Part shown: positions 47,127-55,867 of the stretch, in pieces
Numbering within the stretch: position 1 is the first letter of the stretch
Layout: every line of letters starts with the position of its first letter
Assembly (NCBI RefSeq): GCF_000498395.2
Contig: NZ_CP010979.1
Coordinates: forward strand, 496,001 to 560,000
Length of the DNA stretch: 64,000 bases
Source: Pseudomonas putida S13.1.2
Lineage (GTDB): Bacteria; Pseudomonadota; Gammaproteobacteria; Pseudomonadales; Pseudomonadaceae
Direction: 5' to 3'
Position numbers and translations under genes: made by a program
Notes under the pieces: model-generated
What the model saw: only the letters and a program-made list of their open reading frames with translations
What the model was told of the DNA's origin: nothing
Database searches by the model: none

Positions 47127-47435
47127 ATGTCTGTTTCTTCTTTGGGTTCAGTGAGCCTGAGTTCGCTTCGGATCGTTGAGTTGGCGCACCCCGAGCCTGG
47201 CTCGGTGATGTCCCTGGAGGGGCGTTTGATCGAGAGTTTCGCCAGCTCCGCTGTGGGCACCGAGCGTGATCATGCAAGGATCAATGCCATGCTGAAGCGC
47301 CCGGATATTACCAACCCGGAAGTCTTGAGCGAATTGCAGCTGCTCACTGCGCAGTACAACATCGATGTCTCTATGCTCAACGTGCTGGTCCGTAAAGCGG
47401 TGTCCACGGCCGAAACCTTGTTACGTTCGTCATGA
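47127..47435 (+). CDS. sctI: T3SS inner rod SctI (PrgJ-like)
   Basis: A 102-residue protein matching PrgJ in length (101) and position between needle and SctJ genes. The C-terminal helix (NPEVLSELQLLTAQYNIDVS followed by MLNVLVRKAVSTAETLLRS) is the conserved part. I chose the ATG at 47127. The stop overlaps the ATG of sctJ by 4 bases. Confidence 0.9.
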   Translation: MSVSSLGSVSLSSLRIVELAHPEPGSVMSLEGRLIESFASSAVGTERDHARINAMLKRPDITNPEVLSELQLLTAQYNIDVSMLNVLVRKAVSTAETLLRSS

Positions 47436-48154
47436 AGTTATATGGCTGTCTGGTGCTGCTGTGTCTGATGCTGGTTGGCTGTCGCCAGCCGAGTTTGCTT
47501 GAAGGCCTTGACCAGCAGCAGGTCAATGAAGTGATTTCTGTGCTGCAGCGCAATAACATTACTGCGGCCAAGGTAAATAACGGTAAGACCGGATACTCGG
47601 TGCATATCGCGCGAGCGGATTTCGCGGCGGCGGTCGACCTGCTGGCCCTGTATTCACTGCCCTCCAAGCCGCGTGTCGAAATCGCTCAGATGTTTCCTGC
47701 CGACTCCCTGGTCGCTTCGCCGCGGGCCGAGAAGGCGCGTTTGTACAGTGCGCTGGAGCAGCGCCTGGAGCAGTCGTTGGCCACCCTGGAGGGTGTGGTT
47801 TCGGCGCGGGTACATGTGAGTTACGAGCTGGATGCTGGGGAAAGCGGTCGCAAGGTTGCGCCGATACACCTCTCGGCGTTGGTGATATATGAGCGTGACA
47901 GCGAGCCACAGCGACTGGTCAACGATATCAAGCGTTTTCTCAAGAACAGTTTCTCGGGCATGGACTACGAGCACATTTCGGTGGTTCTGTCCAAGCGGGC
48001 TTCAGTTCAGCATGCCGCCCCTTTTGTGGAGCCTCGCGCCTCCGGGTTTCCCTGGCTCTATGGCATTTTCGTGTTAGGCATTCTGGCTGCGGTAGCGTAC
48101 TGGGTCGTGCTGTATCGGAAGCCGAAAGAGATCGAACATGCCCCGCCGAACTGA
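47432..48154 (+). CDS. sctJ: T3SS inner-membrane ring lipoprotein SctJ (PrgK-like)
   Basis: A 240-residue lipoprotein with lipobox LVGC (Cys17). YscJ/FliF-type ring domains follow: QQVNEVISVLQRNNITAAKV, ARAEKARLYSALEQRLEQSL with VSARVHVS, and ISVVLSKR. A C-terminal membrane segment lies at about 200-220. It forms the smaller inner-membrane ring with SctD. It overlaps its neighbours on both sides, indicating translational coupling. Confidence 0.95.
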   Translation: MKLYGCLVLLCLMLVGCRQPSLLEGLDQQQVNEVISVLQRNNITAAKVNNGKTGYSVHIARADFAAAVDLLALYSLPSKPRVEIAQMFPADSLVASPRAEKARLYSALEQRLEQSLATLEGVVSARVHVSYELDAGESGRKVAPIHLSALVIYERDSEPQRLVNDIKRFLKNSFSGMDYEHISVVLSKRASVQHAAPFVEPRASGFPWLYGIFVLGILAAVAYWVVLYRKPKEIEHAPPN

Positions 48155-48707
48155 AGCGCTGCGCGCCATCCTGCAGCAGCCGCTGGACTATCTGCATCCG
48201 CAGCGGGGTGTTGTGCCAGCGCTGTTTGGCGAGCCGGCAACCCGGGCGTTGCTCAACCAATCATTACTAAGGAGGTTGGCACTCAGTTGTCCCGATCCGC
48301 AGCAGCTCAAGCGCAATCCATGGACTGATTGCTGGATCGCGAATTGGCAGCAGTTGCCCGTAGTCTCCCGCCTCATGGGGGCGCACCTGATGTGGCCGCG
48401 GCTGGCTCGCGGGGCGCGGATGCGTGAGCTCAATGCGCCGACAAGGGCTTTCGCCCGTATCGATCTGGGCAATCGGCCAATGGTCGCGGTCAGCGAAGCG
48501 GATGGGCTTGAGCAGTCGCTCAGTGCCCTGGGGCTAGCGGCCTTGACAGCTTGGCATCAACACATCCCGGAGGCGCTCATGCAGCGCCTGTTCTTGCAGT
48601 TCTCGCCACCCGTTGTCGAGTTTCAGCAAACTTTGCCGCTACTGGCGCCGAATCCATCACTTTTTATCCTGGCGGTACAACATGCTCGCATCCATCAGAA
48701 CGCTTGA
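48138..48707 (+). CDS. sctK: T3SS sorting-platform protein SctK (OrgA-like)
   Basis: A 189-residue protein at the orgA position, overlapping sctJ by 17 bases. It contains QPLDYLHPQR near the start and several tryptophan-rich helical segments (PWTDCWIANWQQLPVVSRLMG). OrgA/SctK links the SctQ pods to the membrane ring. Assignment relies on position, length and weak resemblance. Confidence 0.8.
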   Translation: MPRRTEALRAILQQPLDYLHPQRGVVPALFGEPATRALLNQSLLRRLALSCPDPQQLKRNPWTDCWIANWQQLPVVSRLMGAHLMWPRLARGARMRELNAPTRAFARIDLGNRPMVAVSEADGLEQSLSALGLAALTAWHQHIPEALMQRLFLQFSPPVVEFQQTLPLLAPNPSLFILAVQHARIHQNA

Positions 48708-49401
48708 GGATATTCCGTCGACGGATGCCCTCCTGCTAAGGCATGAAGAGCGCACGGCTGCGCGCAATCGCCGGTTGTTGATGCAACAAGCCCGCGAGCG
48801 CGCCAAGTCCTGTATGGAAGAAGCGCAACAACAGGCAGACAGTGTCCGCGCGAACGCCTTCCAGGATGGTTATTCCCAGGGGGTGCTACAAGCTGCTGCT
48901 GACGTGAGCGGGCTTCTGCTGCGGTCGCGGCTGATGGCGAGCGCGCTGCAAGCTGAACTGGCACAGGCCGCCCGGTCTTTGCTGGGGGATTTGCTGATGG
49001 ATGAACAACTGCTCGATGCGCTGCTGCAGCGCTGGCAGGATGGCTGGGTAGGTCAAGGCCGAGAGCCGCTGCAGATTATCCTGCCGCTGCGGTGCAAGGC
49101 CCAACAGCCGGCGTTGAAAAGCAAGTTGACGGGCTTGGGAATCGAGCGTGTGGATATCCGTTTCCATGCCCAGGAACGTTACCTGTTTCGCCTGGCGGAT
49201 CAAGTGGTCGAGCTCGATATCGGCGCCACTCAGGAGCGCCTGTCGCCGCGTCTGATCGCCCAACTCAAGCAGTTACCGGAGAGCGTGCGCGAGCTGGATG
49301 AAGCGTCCAGGCGCGTTCTCGTCAGTTGGGCTGCCGACCTGAACAAAGGGGGCGATGCCCCTAACCCTGTTTCTGAATCGGAGAACAGTGATGAACATTG
49401 A
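48682..49401 (+). CDS. sctL: T3SS ATPase regulator SctL (OrgB-like)
   Basis: A 239-residue protein with a charged helical N-terminal half (RHEERTAARNRRLLMQQAR, EEAQQQADSVRANAF) and a compact C-terminal domain, as in FliH/OrgB stators that hold the SctN hexamer. I chose the ATG at 48682 because it gives the right length and follows a GGCGG stretch; it overlaps sctK by 26 bases. It ends just after the start of the OrgC-like gene. Confidence 0.82.
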   Translation: MLASIRTLEDIPSTDALLLRHEERTAARNRRLLMQQARERAKSCMEEAQQQADSVRANAFQDGYSQGVLQAAADVSGLLLRSRLMASALQAELAQAARSLLGDLLMDEQLLDALLQRWQDGWVGQGREPLQIILPLRCKAQQPALKSKLTGLGIERVDIRFHAQERYLFRLADQVVELDIGATQERLSPRLIAQLKQLPESVRELDEASRRVLVSWAADLNKGGDAPNPVSESENSDEH

Positions 49402-49837
49402 CAGCTATTCGCTCGCGGGTCCCGGCCACGCCTTGCCCCGAGGCACAGAGGCGATTGTACCCCTGGACCAGCGCATGGGGCTTCAGGGCGGGGAAACCCG
49501 TTCTGATCCGGATCCTGACTTTGCTCAGTTCTACGATGAGTTCATGAAGTGGATAGCCTCCACGACACCCTCGCCGGGCAGCATTCAGGGTTACTTGAAA
49601 CAATACGCGAATGCCAGTGGCGAGCTGCCCTATAAAACGACGCAGAAGCAAATGGATGCGTTGACGCAGGTGATGGTGCGCATGAAAGAGCAGGGCTTGG
49701 AAGAAAGTGATACTCACAAGGAGATAAGAGTTGCGCTGGTATCGGTTTCATCGGCCAATATGTTCGTCAAGGAGTTTATGCAGGAGGTGTTCAAGCCGTC
49801 TGAGGACGAAGATAGCCGCGAAAATATCAGTTGGTAA
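49391..49837 (+). CDS. OrgC-like protein at the end of the prg-org operon
   Basis: A 148-residue protein placed exactly where orgC lies in SPI-1, overlapping sctL by 11 bases. OrgC (about 150 residues) is a secreted protein reported to influence needle assembly. The sequence is acidic and polar with a helical C terminus (IRVALVSVSSANMFVKEFMQ). Homology is inferred from position and size, as I cannot confirm it from motifs. Confidence 0.65.
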   Translation: MNIDSYSLAGPGHALPRGTEAIVPLDQRMGLQGGETRSDPDPDFAQFYDEFMKWIASTTPSPGSIQGYLKQYANASGELPYKTTQKQMDALTQVMVRMKEQGLEESDTHKEIRVALVSVSSANMFVKEFMQEVFKPSEDEDSRENISW

Positions 49838-50650
49838 TTGTGTGTTCGTGTTTTAAATGGGCGAGAAGCCGTTTAGGGGTTCGCCGTAAAAGTTCCATAA
49901 ATGCAAAGAACGTCTGACCACCTGATCCGGGCCGCGAGCGCTTCCTTGCCGAGATAGCTCAGATCGTACCCTGGACAGACCTGCTGGAGTTGATCAAGCC
50001 TTTCTATCCCAAGGCCGGTGGCGGTAGAAAGCCTTACCCACTCGAGACCATGCTGCGCATTCACCTGCTGCAGAGCACAAGATTGAGTACTGCAAAGCGC
50101 AGGCACGCGCCAAGGCTGAGCATCCGCTTAGGGTCATCAACCGCCAGTTTGATCACTTGAACGTACGCTTTCGGGAGCTGATGAAAAACACGGCCCAGTT
50201 GGCCACGCTATTTGCCCTGTCGAACCTGTGGATGGCTTGAAACCGACTGATGGGTTTGGGTGAGTTGTGCGCCTAACACGGAAAACCGGGCGCGAAATTT
50301 GCTACGCCTGTATTTCTATTGTCGTTCTAGTGTAGTGGCGCGCCATGTTTGGAATGCTGCTTTAATGGGACAAAAGACGCCCAGCCTTTATGCTGGGTTA
50401 GTAGAAATAAACTAGGGCTTGGGAAGAGAATGAGCGGAATATGCAAGAGGGAATTACCTGTGGTCCATACCCTATGCTTACACGGGATGTTTAAAGATTT
50501 TTCGGTTGTGTAGAAGTGGAGTGACTCGCAAGTCCTTGCTAGCTACCACGCGTGGCTTGGGGTGGGTGGCATGTGTATAACGAACAAAAAACTAAGAGGT
50601 TTGTGCGGGGGGGGGATGGTTTTTTATATAAAGTTAATGGTGGGTGGGTG
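49838..50650. other. Gene-poor stretch after the T3SS operon
   Basis: Apart from the transposase remnant described separately (about 49931-50240), no gene is supported. Base composition drops in GC from about 50.3 kb onward, marking entry into the effector module. Confidence 0.55.
49931..50240 (+). pseudogene. IS5-family transposase remnant with internal deletion
   Basis: The first part encodes [21 protein letters not shown], then [20 protein letters not shown], then LRIHLLQ, which is the N terminus of IS5-type transposases. After a deletion near 50075 the frame shifts to [20 protein letters not shown], then [20 protein letters not shown] with TLFALSNLWMA, which is the usual C terminus. About two thirds of the gene is missing. 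It marks past insertion and recombination next to the T3SS effector module. Confidence 0.85.
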
Positions 50651-51085
50651 ATGTGTGATTTAAATGACGTGTATAGCCCTGTGCGGGTTGAAGTAGAGCG
50701 CGAAATCAGTAAGCTGTTGGATGTTCTAAAAGAACAACATCAGTTGAACAATGTTCATTTCGATGATCTCAGTGACGTTGCTCTACGCTTGGAGAGTGGG
50801 GATTTTTTTTGTTTGAAGTATGAGTGTGGCGTAGAGAAGCTGGTGCTTTTTTTCAAAATAGACTTGCAGGTTCCTTTTACTGATAAAGAGTTGAGCGAGT
50901 TTGCTGAGCTGTCTTGTTATTCCGAAATAAATTTAAATGGTGATCTACTGTCTGTTGAAGATAATGCTCTGGCGTATTACAAAATTATGAGTTCAACAGA
51001 TATTTGTGGTGGCTTGTTGGAGGTGGTGTTCGTAGCCCTGTTGAAGGGGTATATGAGTTTAAGTTCTTGTCTAGAGCGTCGTTAG
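50651..51085 (+). CDS. Class I T3SS chaperone-like small acidic protein
   Basis: A 144-residue acidic protein from ATG 50651 (an earlier GTG at 50552 would add 33 residues). Its size, acidity and alternating helix/strand pattern (REISKLLDVLKEQ, then ALRLESGDFFCLKYECG, then LVLFFKIDLQ) match class I effector chaperones of the CesT/InvB type. It lies 22 bases upstream of a large protein of unknown function, the standard chaperone-effector layout. Low GC suggests it came with its partner. No strong motif exists, so the assignment is inference. Confidence 0.55.
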   Translation: MCDLNDVYSPVRVEVEREISKLLDVLKEQHQLNNVHFDDLSDVALRLESGDFFCLKYECGVEKLVLFFKIDLQVPFTDKELSEFAELSCYSEINLNGDLLSVEDNALAYYKIMSSTDICGGLLEVVFVALLKGYMSLSSCLERR

Positions 51086-51107
51086 AGTTGAATTAAAGTC
51101 GGGGGTG

Positions 51108-52469
51108 ATGTCTGTGTATGGTATTAATGGGTCTGCAATTGTTCTGTGTGCGCTCTCCGCTAAAAGCTTCGAGGCGGAAGACAGCGGCGTTCTAAAAAAT
51201 TCTACCTTGATAACACCAGCTCAAGCCAAAGAGTTGAGTGAGGTGGTGGGTAGGTTGAATTTACATACTTCAAATTTTGGTGAGGAAAAGCATTCATTTT
51301 TACAGCCTGCTTCGTTCGCCAGCGTATCGTCGTCTAAAAGTATGTCGGAAATAGTTGGGCGTGGTAAGGTTCGTGTGGAGGCGAACGTTTTTGACCAAGA
51401 CCCCTATAAAACAACGGCGAATACAAATAGGGCTATTGAAGTGGCCATTGGTAAGAAGTTGGCAACCAGTGATAAACTTAACGCAATAGCCAAGAGTATC
51501 AGGTTGAGTACGGGTGCGCCTATGCGGTTCGGAGATTTTACACCTGAACAGCAAGATAAGATTCGGCATGAAAGTAAGAACATTGGTGGTGCAAAGGAGC
51601 TAATTGCTGATAAAGACAATTTGGACGCCCACGTGCTAGCGACGCTTATAAAAGCTGAGGATGAGATATATAATGTGCCAGGGATGGAAAGGCGGCAGTG
51701 TATGTTTAATCATGTGCGAGCCCCGGATAATCCAATTTTTCCTTGGAATTGGCATCGATTTGATTTGGAAATTTGGAAGGTCAATAATCCCATTCAGTAT
51801 CCGGCTGATGTAGCCAACTTGATAGCGGATAGATGGAATGAATTGGTTTTTACAAAAATCGATGAACCAGATTATTTCCAAGACGCATTCGGAATTGTTG
51901 ATCATCGTGACGGGATCCTGCATATTTTACAGGGTATGGAGCCGTCCGCGCGCAAGGCGTTGTTTGAAACTATGAATATTAGTTGGAGTACAGAAGTATT
52001 CACTAATGATGAGGCCAATGCCAGAGACAGTAATCCCCTAGGAAGTCAGTTTCGTCAGCATACTACGGGGGGGTTGTCCAATGTGGTCAGATGGTCAGAT
52101 ACTGAGGATAAAAGTGTTAACCAATGGGTGCTTGACGCAATCGCACACGGCAAACCTGTCCTCTCTGGGCCTAGCGGGCATACCCTACGATATTTGAATC
52201 ACTACGCCATGTGTCGTGAGATGTTGAACTATGACAAGCACACTGATACACGGCAGCTTCCAACACTTGAAGAGGCTCGGCTGGTGATGTTGGGCAATCT
52301 ACTCCCTCCGAAGAATCATCACTCTTACCATGAGATTATGCTCGCTTCTGTCGGTGTCTTTGATGGTGAACAGGCACTTGGATATAGCAATAAATTAAAC
52401 TACGATGATCTGAATTCAACCGCCATCGGTAGTGAGGTTTTAACCAGTGTATTAGGGCGTGCCGTCTAG
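51108..52469 (+). CDS. Candidate T3SS effector of unknown function
   Basis: A 453-residue protein from ATG 51108 (GTG at 51105 is an alternative), with a GGGGG sequence just upstream. The N-terminal 60 residues are Ser/Ala/Glu-rich and fit a T3SS export and chaperone-binding region. The C-terminal third has GKPVLSGPSGHTLRYLNHY and LPPKNHHSYHEIMLASVG, with clustered histidines that might form an active or metal site. I do not recognise the family. Low GC, the adjacent chaperone-like gene and the T3SS next door support the effector idea. Confidence 0.55.
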   Translation: MSVYGINGSAIVLCALSAKSFEAEDSGVLKNSTLITPAQAKELSEVVGRLNLHTSNFGEEKHSFLQPASFASVSSSKSMSEIVGRGKVRVEANVFDQDPYKTTANTNRAIEVAIGKKLATSDKLNAIAKSIRLSTGAPMRFGDFTPEQQDKIRHESKNIGGAKELIADKDNLDAHVLATLIKAEDEIYNVPGMERRQCMFNHVRAPDNPIFPWNWHRFDLEIWKVNNPIQYPADVANLIADRWNELVFTKIDEPDYFQDAFGIVDHRDGILHILQGMEPSARKALFETMNISWSTEVFTNDEANARDSNPLGSQFRQHTTGGLSNVVRWSDTEDKSVNQWVLDAIAHGKPVLSGPSGHTLRYLNHYAMCREMLNYDKHTDTRQLPTLEEARLVMLGNLLPPKNHHSYHEIMLASVGVFDGEQALGYSNKLNYDDLNSTAIGSEVLTSVLGRAV

Positions 52470-52481
52470 TTAAGGAGGCAG

Positions 52482-52506
52482 CTGGCGTGATCCGGGATCA
52501 TGCCAG
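52482..52506. terminator. Hairpin between convergent effector genes
   Basis: An 11-base stem CTGGCGTGATC / GATCATGCCAG (one G-T pair) with a CGG loop follows the plus-strand effector gene and precedes the end of the minus-strand gene. No clear T run follows, so its termination strength is uncertain. Confidence 0.45.
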
Positions 52507-52607
52507 TCCCCAGCTCATAAAATAGGATTTTTTCTGTCGGTGAAGATTTCAGTCGTTCCTTTGGTCGTCTGAGCTTTCGCTGTCTGTGTCAAGCGAAAAG
52601 CAGGTGA

Positions 52608-53828
52608 CTACCGGTGCTCCATAAGACTGAAGTAATTCTTGGTGTAGTATAAAGCTGTCTCTGATTTTAATGCCTTTTCCAGCGCTTCATGCGAGTCGCT
52701 ACTGTGCAACGCATGCATTGCCAAGTGTTGAACTTCGTTTTTGAATGCCATTCCAATACGGTCGGAACTACGCCATAATGCAAATTTTTTATTGGTTGGG
52801 TCAAAGACGCCACCGTTGGTACTGGTGTGTTCAACTTCTTTGCATACGGCGCAGGGAACAAATCTGCCTGCCATGTTTACAATTATGTGTTGTCCCGTTT
52901 GTAAGCCTAATTTAGAAATGGCTTGATCGTAAATGATGTCCGCAGACTTGGCCAAGTATTCTTCTATATTCTGTTCTGCATGCATTGTCTCAGTTACACC
53001 CTCCGGTAGGTAGGACTTTAATTCCATTTTATGGGGAGGGGGATGAATCATGATATAAGTAGAGGTGCCGGAGCGTTTAATGTCTTCTAAGGCATTGAAA
53101 ATTGTTAAGAAGCCGGCTTTACATTGTAGTGCGATGGTTGACTTGTTCAAGTTGGTGCCAGGTCGGATTCCTCTGGAGTGCATAATTTCCGTATGAGCCT
53201 TACTGATTGTCTTGAATACGGAGTCGAGTGAGGCGAACGTTTCCATCAGTTTTCTATGGTGTCTGGAACGTCTGGCGCTTATCACGTTATCCCAGTCTTC
53301 TCTTTGATGGGTTTGAACGCGTTCGCGGGAAGATTGAAATACGTCGCTGTCTGTCAAGGCAATGCGGAGAGCCGCTTCAATCTTGTCTGAATGGAAATTG
53401 GATGAGAGATGTAGTAAGTTGCAGAATACACTTGCCTGAACTTCAAGTGGATTGCTGTTTAGCTTTAGGTTCATTGCGGTGTTCACGGCGAGTGATAGTT
53501 GTCGCAATGCTTGGCTTAAACGGTCATATCCTTGATATTTTTTGGGGGGAGGTGGGGAAATTTTTTGGCGGATTAGATTGTTTGCCATCGTGTGGTTTAT
53601 ATAGAAGGCTGGACGACTGTCAATGATGTTGTGGTGTTTTAGGTTTTGGCTAATTTCTCCTTTGTTTCCGAATACAAGTAATGTGGTGATGTCATTCAGG
53701 TCGGTTTTTTCTTGATCCGACACCCTTGTGGTATTGCCGAATACGCTGATAGAGGTCTTGTTTCTTGTTGTCGCTTCTGTCTGCGAGGGAGAGCATTGAG
53801 TGGTAATTGTATTGGGCACGCATTCCAA
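52608..53828 (-). CDS. Putative zinc deaminase-fold toxin/effector
   Basis: A 406-residue protein starting at a TTG preceded by GGAG. The first ~60 residues are Ser/Thr/Asn/Gln-rich, like T3SS export signals. The C-terminal third has the cytidine-deaminase-superfamily signature: H283-A-E285 in TETMHAEQNIEEYL and P325-C-A-V-C329 in GRFVPCAVCKEVEHTS, 43 residues apart. That fits zinc ligands H/C/C plus catalytic Glu. Deaminase domains occur in many bacterial toxins, acting on nucleic acids, nucleotides or proteins. The gene is low in GC and close to the T3SS. The substrate is unknown. Confidence 0.7.
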   Translation of the reverse strand: MECVPNTITTQCSPSQTEATTRNKTSISVFGNTTRVSDQEKTDLNDITTLLVFGNKGEISQNLKHHNIIDSRPAFYINHTMANNLIRQKISPPPPKKYQGYDRLSQALRQLSLAVNTAMNLKLNSNPLEVQASVFCNLLHLSSNFHSDKIEAALRIALTDSDVFQSSRERVQTHQREDWDNVISARRSRHHRKLMETFASLDSVFKTISKAHTEIMHSRGIRPGTNLNKSTIALQCKAGFLTIFNALEDIKRSGTSTYIMIHPPPHKMELKSYLPEGVTETMHAEQNIEEYLAKSADIIYDQAISKLGLQTGQHIIVNMAGRFVPCAVCKEVEHTSTNGGVFDPTNKKFALWRSSDRIGMAFKNEVQHLAMHALHSSDSHEALEKALKSETALYYTKNYFSLMEHR

Positions 53829-53904
53829 TGGTAGACTCCAATATTGTTGTGTGGATATAGTTGTCTAGTGAGGGCTGTGAGTTTAGGGGCTGTTTGTGGT
53901 AGGC

Positions 53905-54170
53905 CTAGGTTGCTTCGATAGTCAAGTGCTTAGGCACAGTTATCGTTTTTTGAGCGCGTGCGGCCCGTCTGATAAATGTACTGGAATGAGGGCTGATAAC
54001 TATCATTTTTCGCTCATTGTTAACGTGTCTTGAACTAGGCTCTGTACGAAAAGAGGTTTGCATTCGATATTGGTCGGAATAGCGGCGTAGCCTTTGTCGC
54101 CAAGCAGCCATTTACAACGTTTGCACTGGCGGCCACGTTGGCTCGATGGAATGAGCCCAAGCGTTGTATG
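53905..54170 (-). pseudogene. Fragmented IS transposase remnant
   Basis: One minus-strand frame reads RGRQCKRCKWLLGDKGYAAI, the typical DDE-transposase 'LLGDKGYD' motif of the IS5 superfamily, then frames break several times. Another frame continues with polar transposase-like text. The pieces cannot make a working enzyme. Together with the remnant at 50 kb it brackets the low-GC effector module. Confidence 0.5.
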
Positions 54171-54225
54171 GCCGGGTTGGAGAGGAGGACTACACGTTGG
54201 CATGGTTCCATCGTGTGGAGCCCCC

Positions 54226-54323
54226 GCTGTGGGAGCGGGGGCGGCCATCCGTTTTACCTCCTAAGAATCCAACGCGGTGGGTGGCACAGGCTGCGCTAAG
54301 GGCCGCGGATGAGCCCGCTCCCA
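54226..54323. repeat. REP element pair
   Basis: Opens with CTGTGGGAGCGGGGGCGGCC near 54227 and closes with GCGGATGAGCCCGCTCCCA (54305-54323). Between them is the AAGAATCCAACGCGGTG text also found in the 63-64 kb repeat. It lies just downstream of the OprD gene's stop codon. Confidence 0.7.
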
Positions 54324-54333
54324 GTTTGCCGAG

Positions 54334-55680
54334 CTATTTCAGAAAGTTCAGGTCCAGTGGGTAATCCAGAATGACCCGGGTCTGGTCCAGGTCATTGGCG
54401 ATTGCCCCGTAATCGCCGCCCGTGCGCATCGACGCATGCAGCAGCCGCACGGACAGGTTTTTCGCAGGCCCCGACTGCACCACGTATTTCACCCACAAGT
54501 CCCGTTCCCATTGCGATCCGTCACGGACCGCCTGGAACCGTGAATAAGCTCCGCCGGCATCGCGGCCATCAATATCGCTACCGCGTATGTAGCGTGCCGT
54601 GAAGCTCAGCCCAGGGACGCCAAAGACGGCAGCGTCCAGGTCGTAACGTGCACTCCACGCTCTTTCGTTGGGGCTGTTGAAGTCGCTGCCCTGGGAAGCC
54701 GCATCCAGTTCGATGTCGAAACTGTTCCATACATAGTCGAAAGGCTGGTCGCCATCGATGTGGGTATAGGCAACTTCGAACTTGTGCCCGCCCCGTGCGT
54801 AGCCCACCCGGGCACTCCAGGCATCGTTGCGTATTTCGCCAAGCAGCGAGGTGCCGGTGTCGCGCGTGCGGTAGTAGTTGGCGCCGGTATTGAATACGCC
54901 ACCCACCTTCAACGGCACCCGGTATTCGATGGATGCAAATTGCTGGTTCCAGATATTGTCCAGTTCGGACCCGAACAGCTTGACCTTCACGTTGTCGAGG
55001 CCGGTGTAGATACCGCCGTAATAACTGACAAAGTCACTGTCGGCCTGGCGGCCACCGTACGCGGTACCCAGCTTGCCGCCGTGATTGGTGGCTGCCCGGT
55101 CGCTGCTGGAGGTGAAGCGCCCTGCATTGAGGGCCAGCCCGGCGAAGGTATGATCGGTGACGTTCCAGCCTCGCAGCGTTTGCGGCAGCAGGCGGATATC
55201 ACCGTATTTGAGTACGGGTGAATCAGGGAACAGGTCGCCATAGGCCAGTTCAGTGCTGCCAACCCGCATCTTTATCGCGCCACCGGCCTTGGCGTACTCA
55301 TGCTTGGGGTCGCCCTGGTTGTCGCGCGCGACGATGCCGCCATTGCCGACACCGTCGCCAACCCGGCCCTTGCCACCGTCGAGCTTTATTGCGCCCATGT
55401 AATGCAAGTCGAGGCCGAACCCTACCCGCCCTTGGGTATAGCCGGAATTGAACTTGGCCAGCGCACCTTGCGCCCATTCCTGGCGATAACTTTGCCGCTC
55501 ACCGGCCGGGTTGAGGTAGCTGCCGTTGCGGTTGTCGGCGTTCCAGTAGAAGTTTCGCAAGCCTACCGTGGTGGTACTGTCTTCAATGAAACCATGGTCC
55601 GATTCCGCCGCGCAGGCAATCGAGCCAAACAGACAGGCACTCGCGCCTGCCATCCCCAAGGTGAAAGTTGTAAGCGACAT
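54334..55680 (-). CDS. OprD-family outer-membrane porin
   Basis: A 448-residue OprD/Occ porin. The signal peptide ends near IACAAE. The mature N terminus DHGFIEDSTTTVGLRNFYWN is diagnostic. Internal segments VLKYGDIRLLPQTLRGWNVT and a C terminus of VILDYPLDLNFLK also fit. It is the last gene of the minus-strand catabolic operon and probably brings the operon's substrate across the outer membrane. It differs clearly from the first OprD at 3.5 kb, so the two serve different substrates. Confidence 0.93.
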   Translation of the reverse strand: MSLTTFTLGMAGASACLFGSIACAAESDHGFIEDSTTTVGLRNFYWNADNRNGSYLNPAGERQSYRQEWAQGALAKFNSGYTQGRVGFGLDLHYMGAIKLDGGKGRVGDGVGNGGIVARDNQGDPKHEYAKAGGAIKMRVGSTELAYGDLFPDSPVLKYGDIRLLPQTLRGWNVTDHTFAGLALNAGRFTSSSDRAATNHGGKLGTAYGGRQADSDFVSYYGGIYTGLDNVKVKLFGSELDNIWNQQFASIEYRVPLKVGGVFNTGANYYRTRDTGTSLLGEIRNDAWSARVGYARGGHKFEVAYTHIDGDQPFDYVWNSFDIELDAASQGSDFNSPNERAWSARYDLDAAVFGVPGLSFTARYIRGSDIDGRDAGGAYSRFQAVRDGSQWERDLWVKYVVQSGPAKNLSVRLLHASMRTGGDYGAIANDLDQTRVILDYPLDLNFLK

Positions 55681-55867
55681 GAAGACTTCCTTATTGCCAG
55701 ATTCAAGAACGGCAGCGTGAAGATTTATTGTTATTGCCCCTGCGTCTGCGGCGGGCAGCCGGGGGCCTGATCGCTGACTTGCAGGTGCGGCAAGTTGCGC
55801 TCTTTATTGTTGTATTGCTCGGTAGGCCGGGTTGCCCAAGGCAACCCGGAGCACATCGGGTTTTGCC

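Larger units (their letters stand above)
53829..54333. other. Transposase debris and REP region before the second OprD gene
   Basis: This gap holds the frameshifted transposase remnant (about 53905-54170, minus) and a REP pair (54226-54323), described separately. No complete gene is present. Confidence 0.55.
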
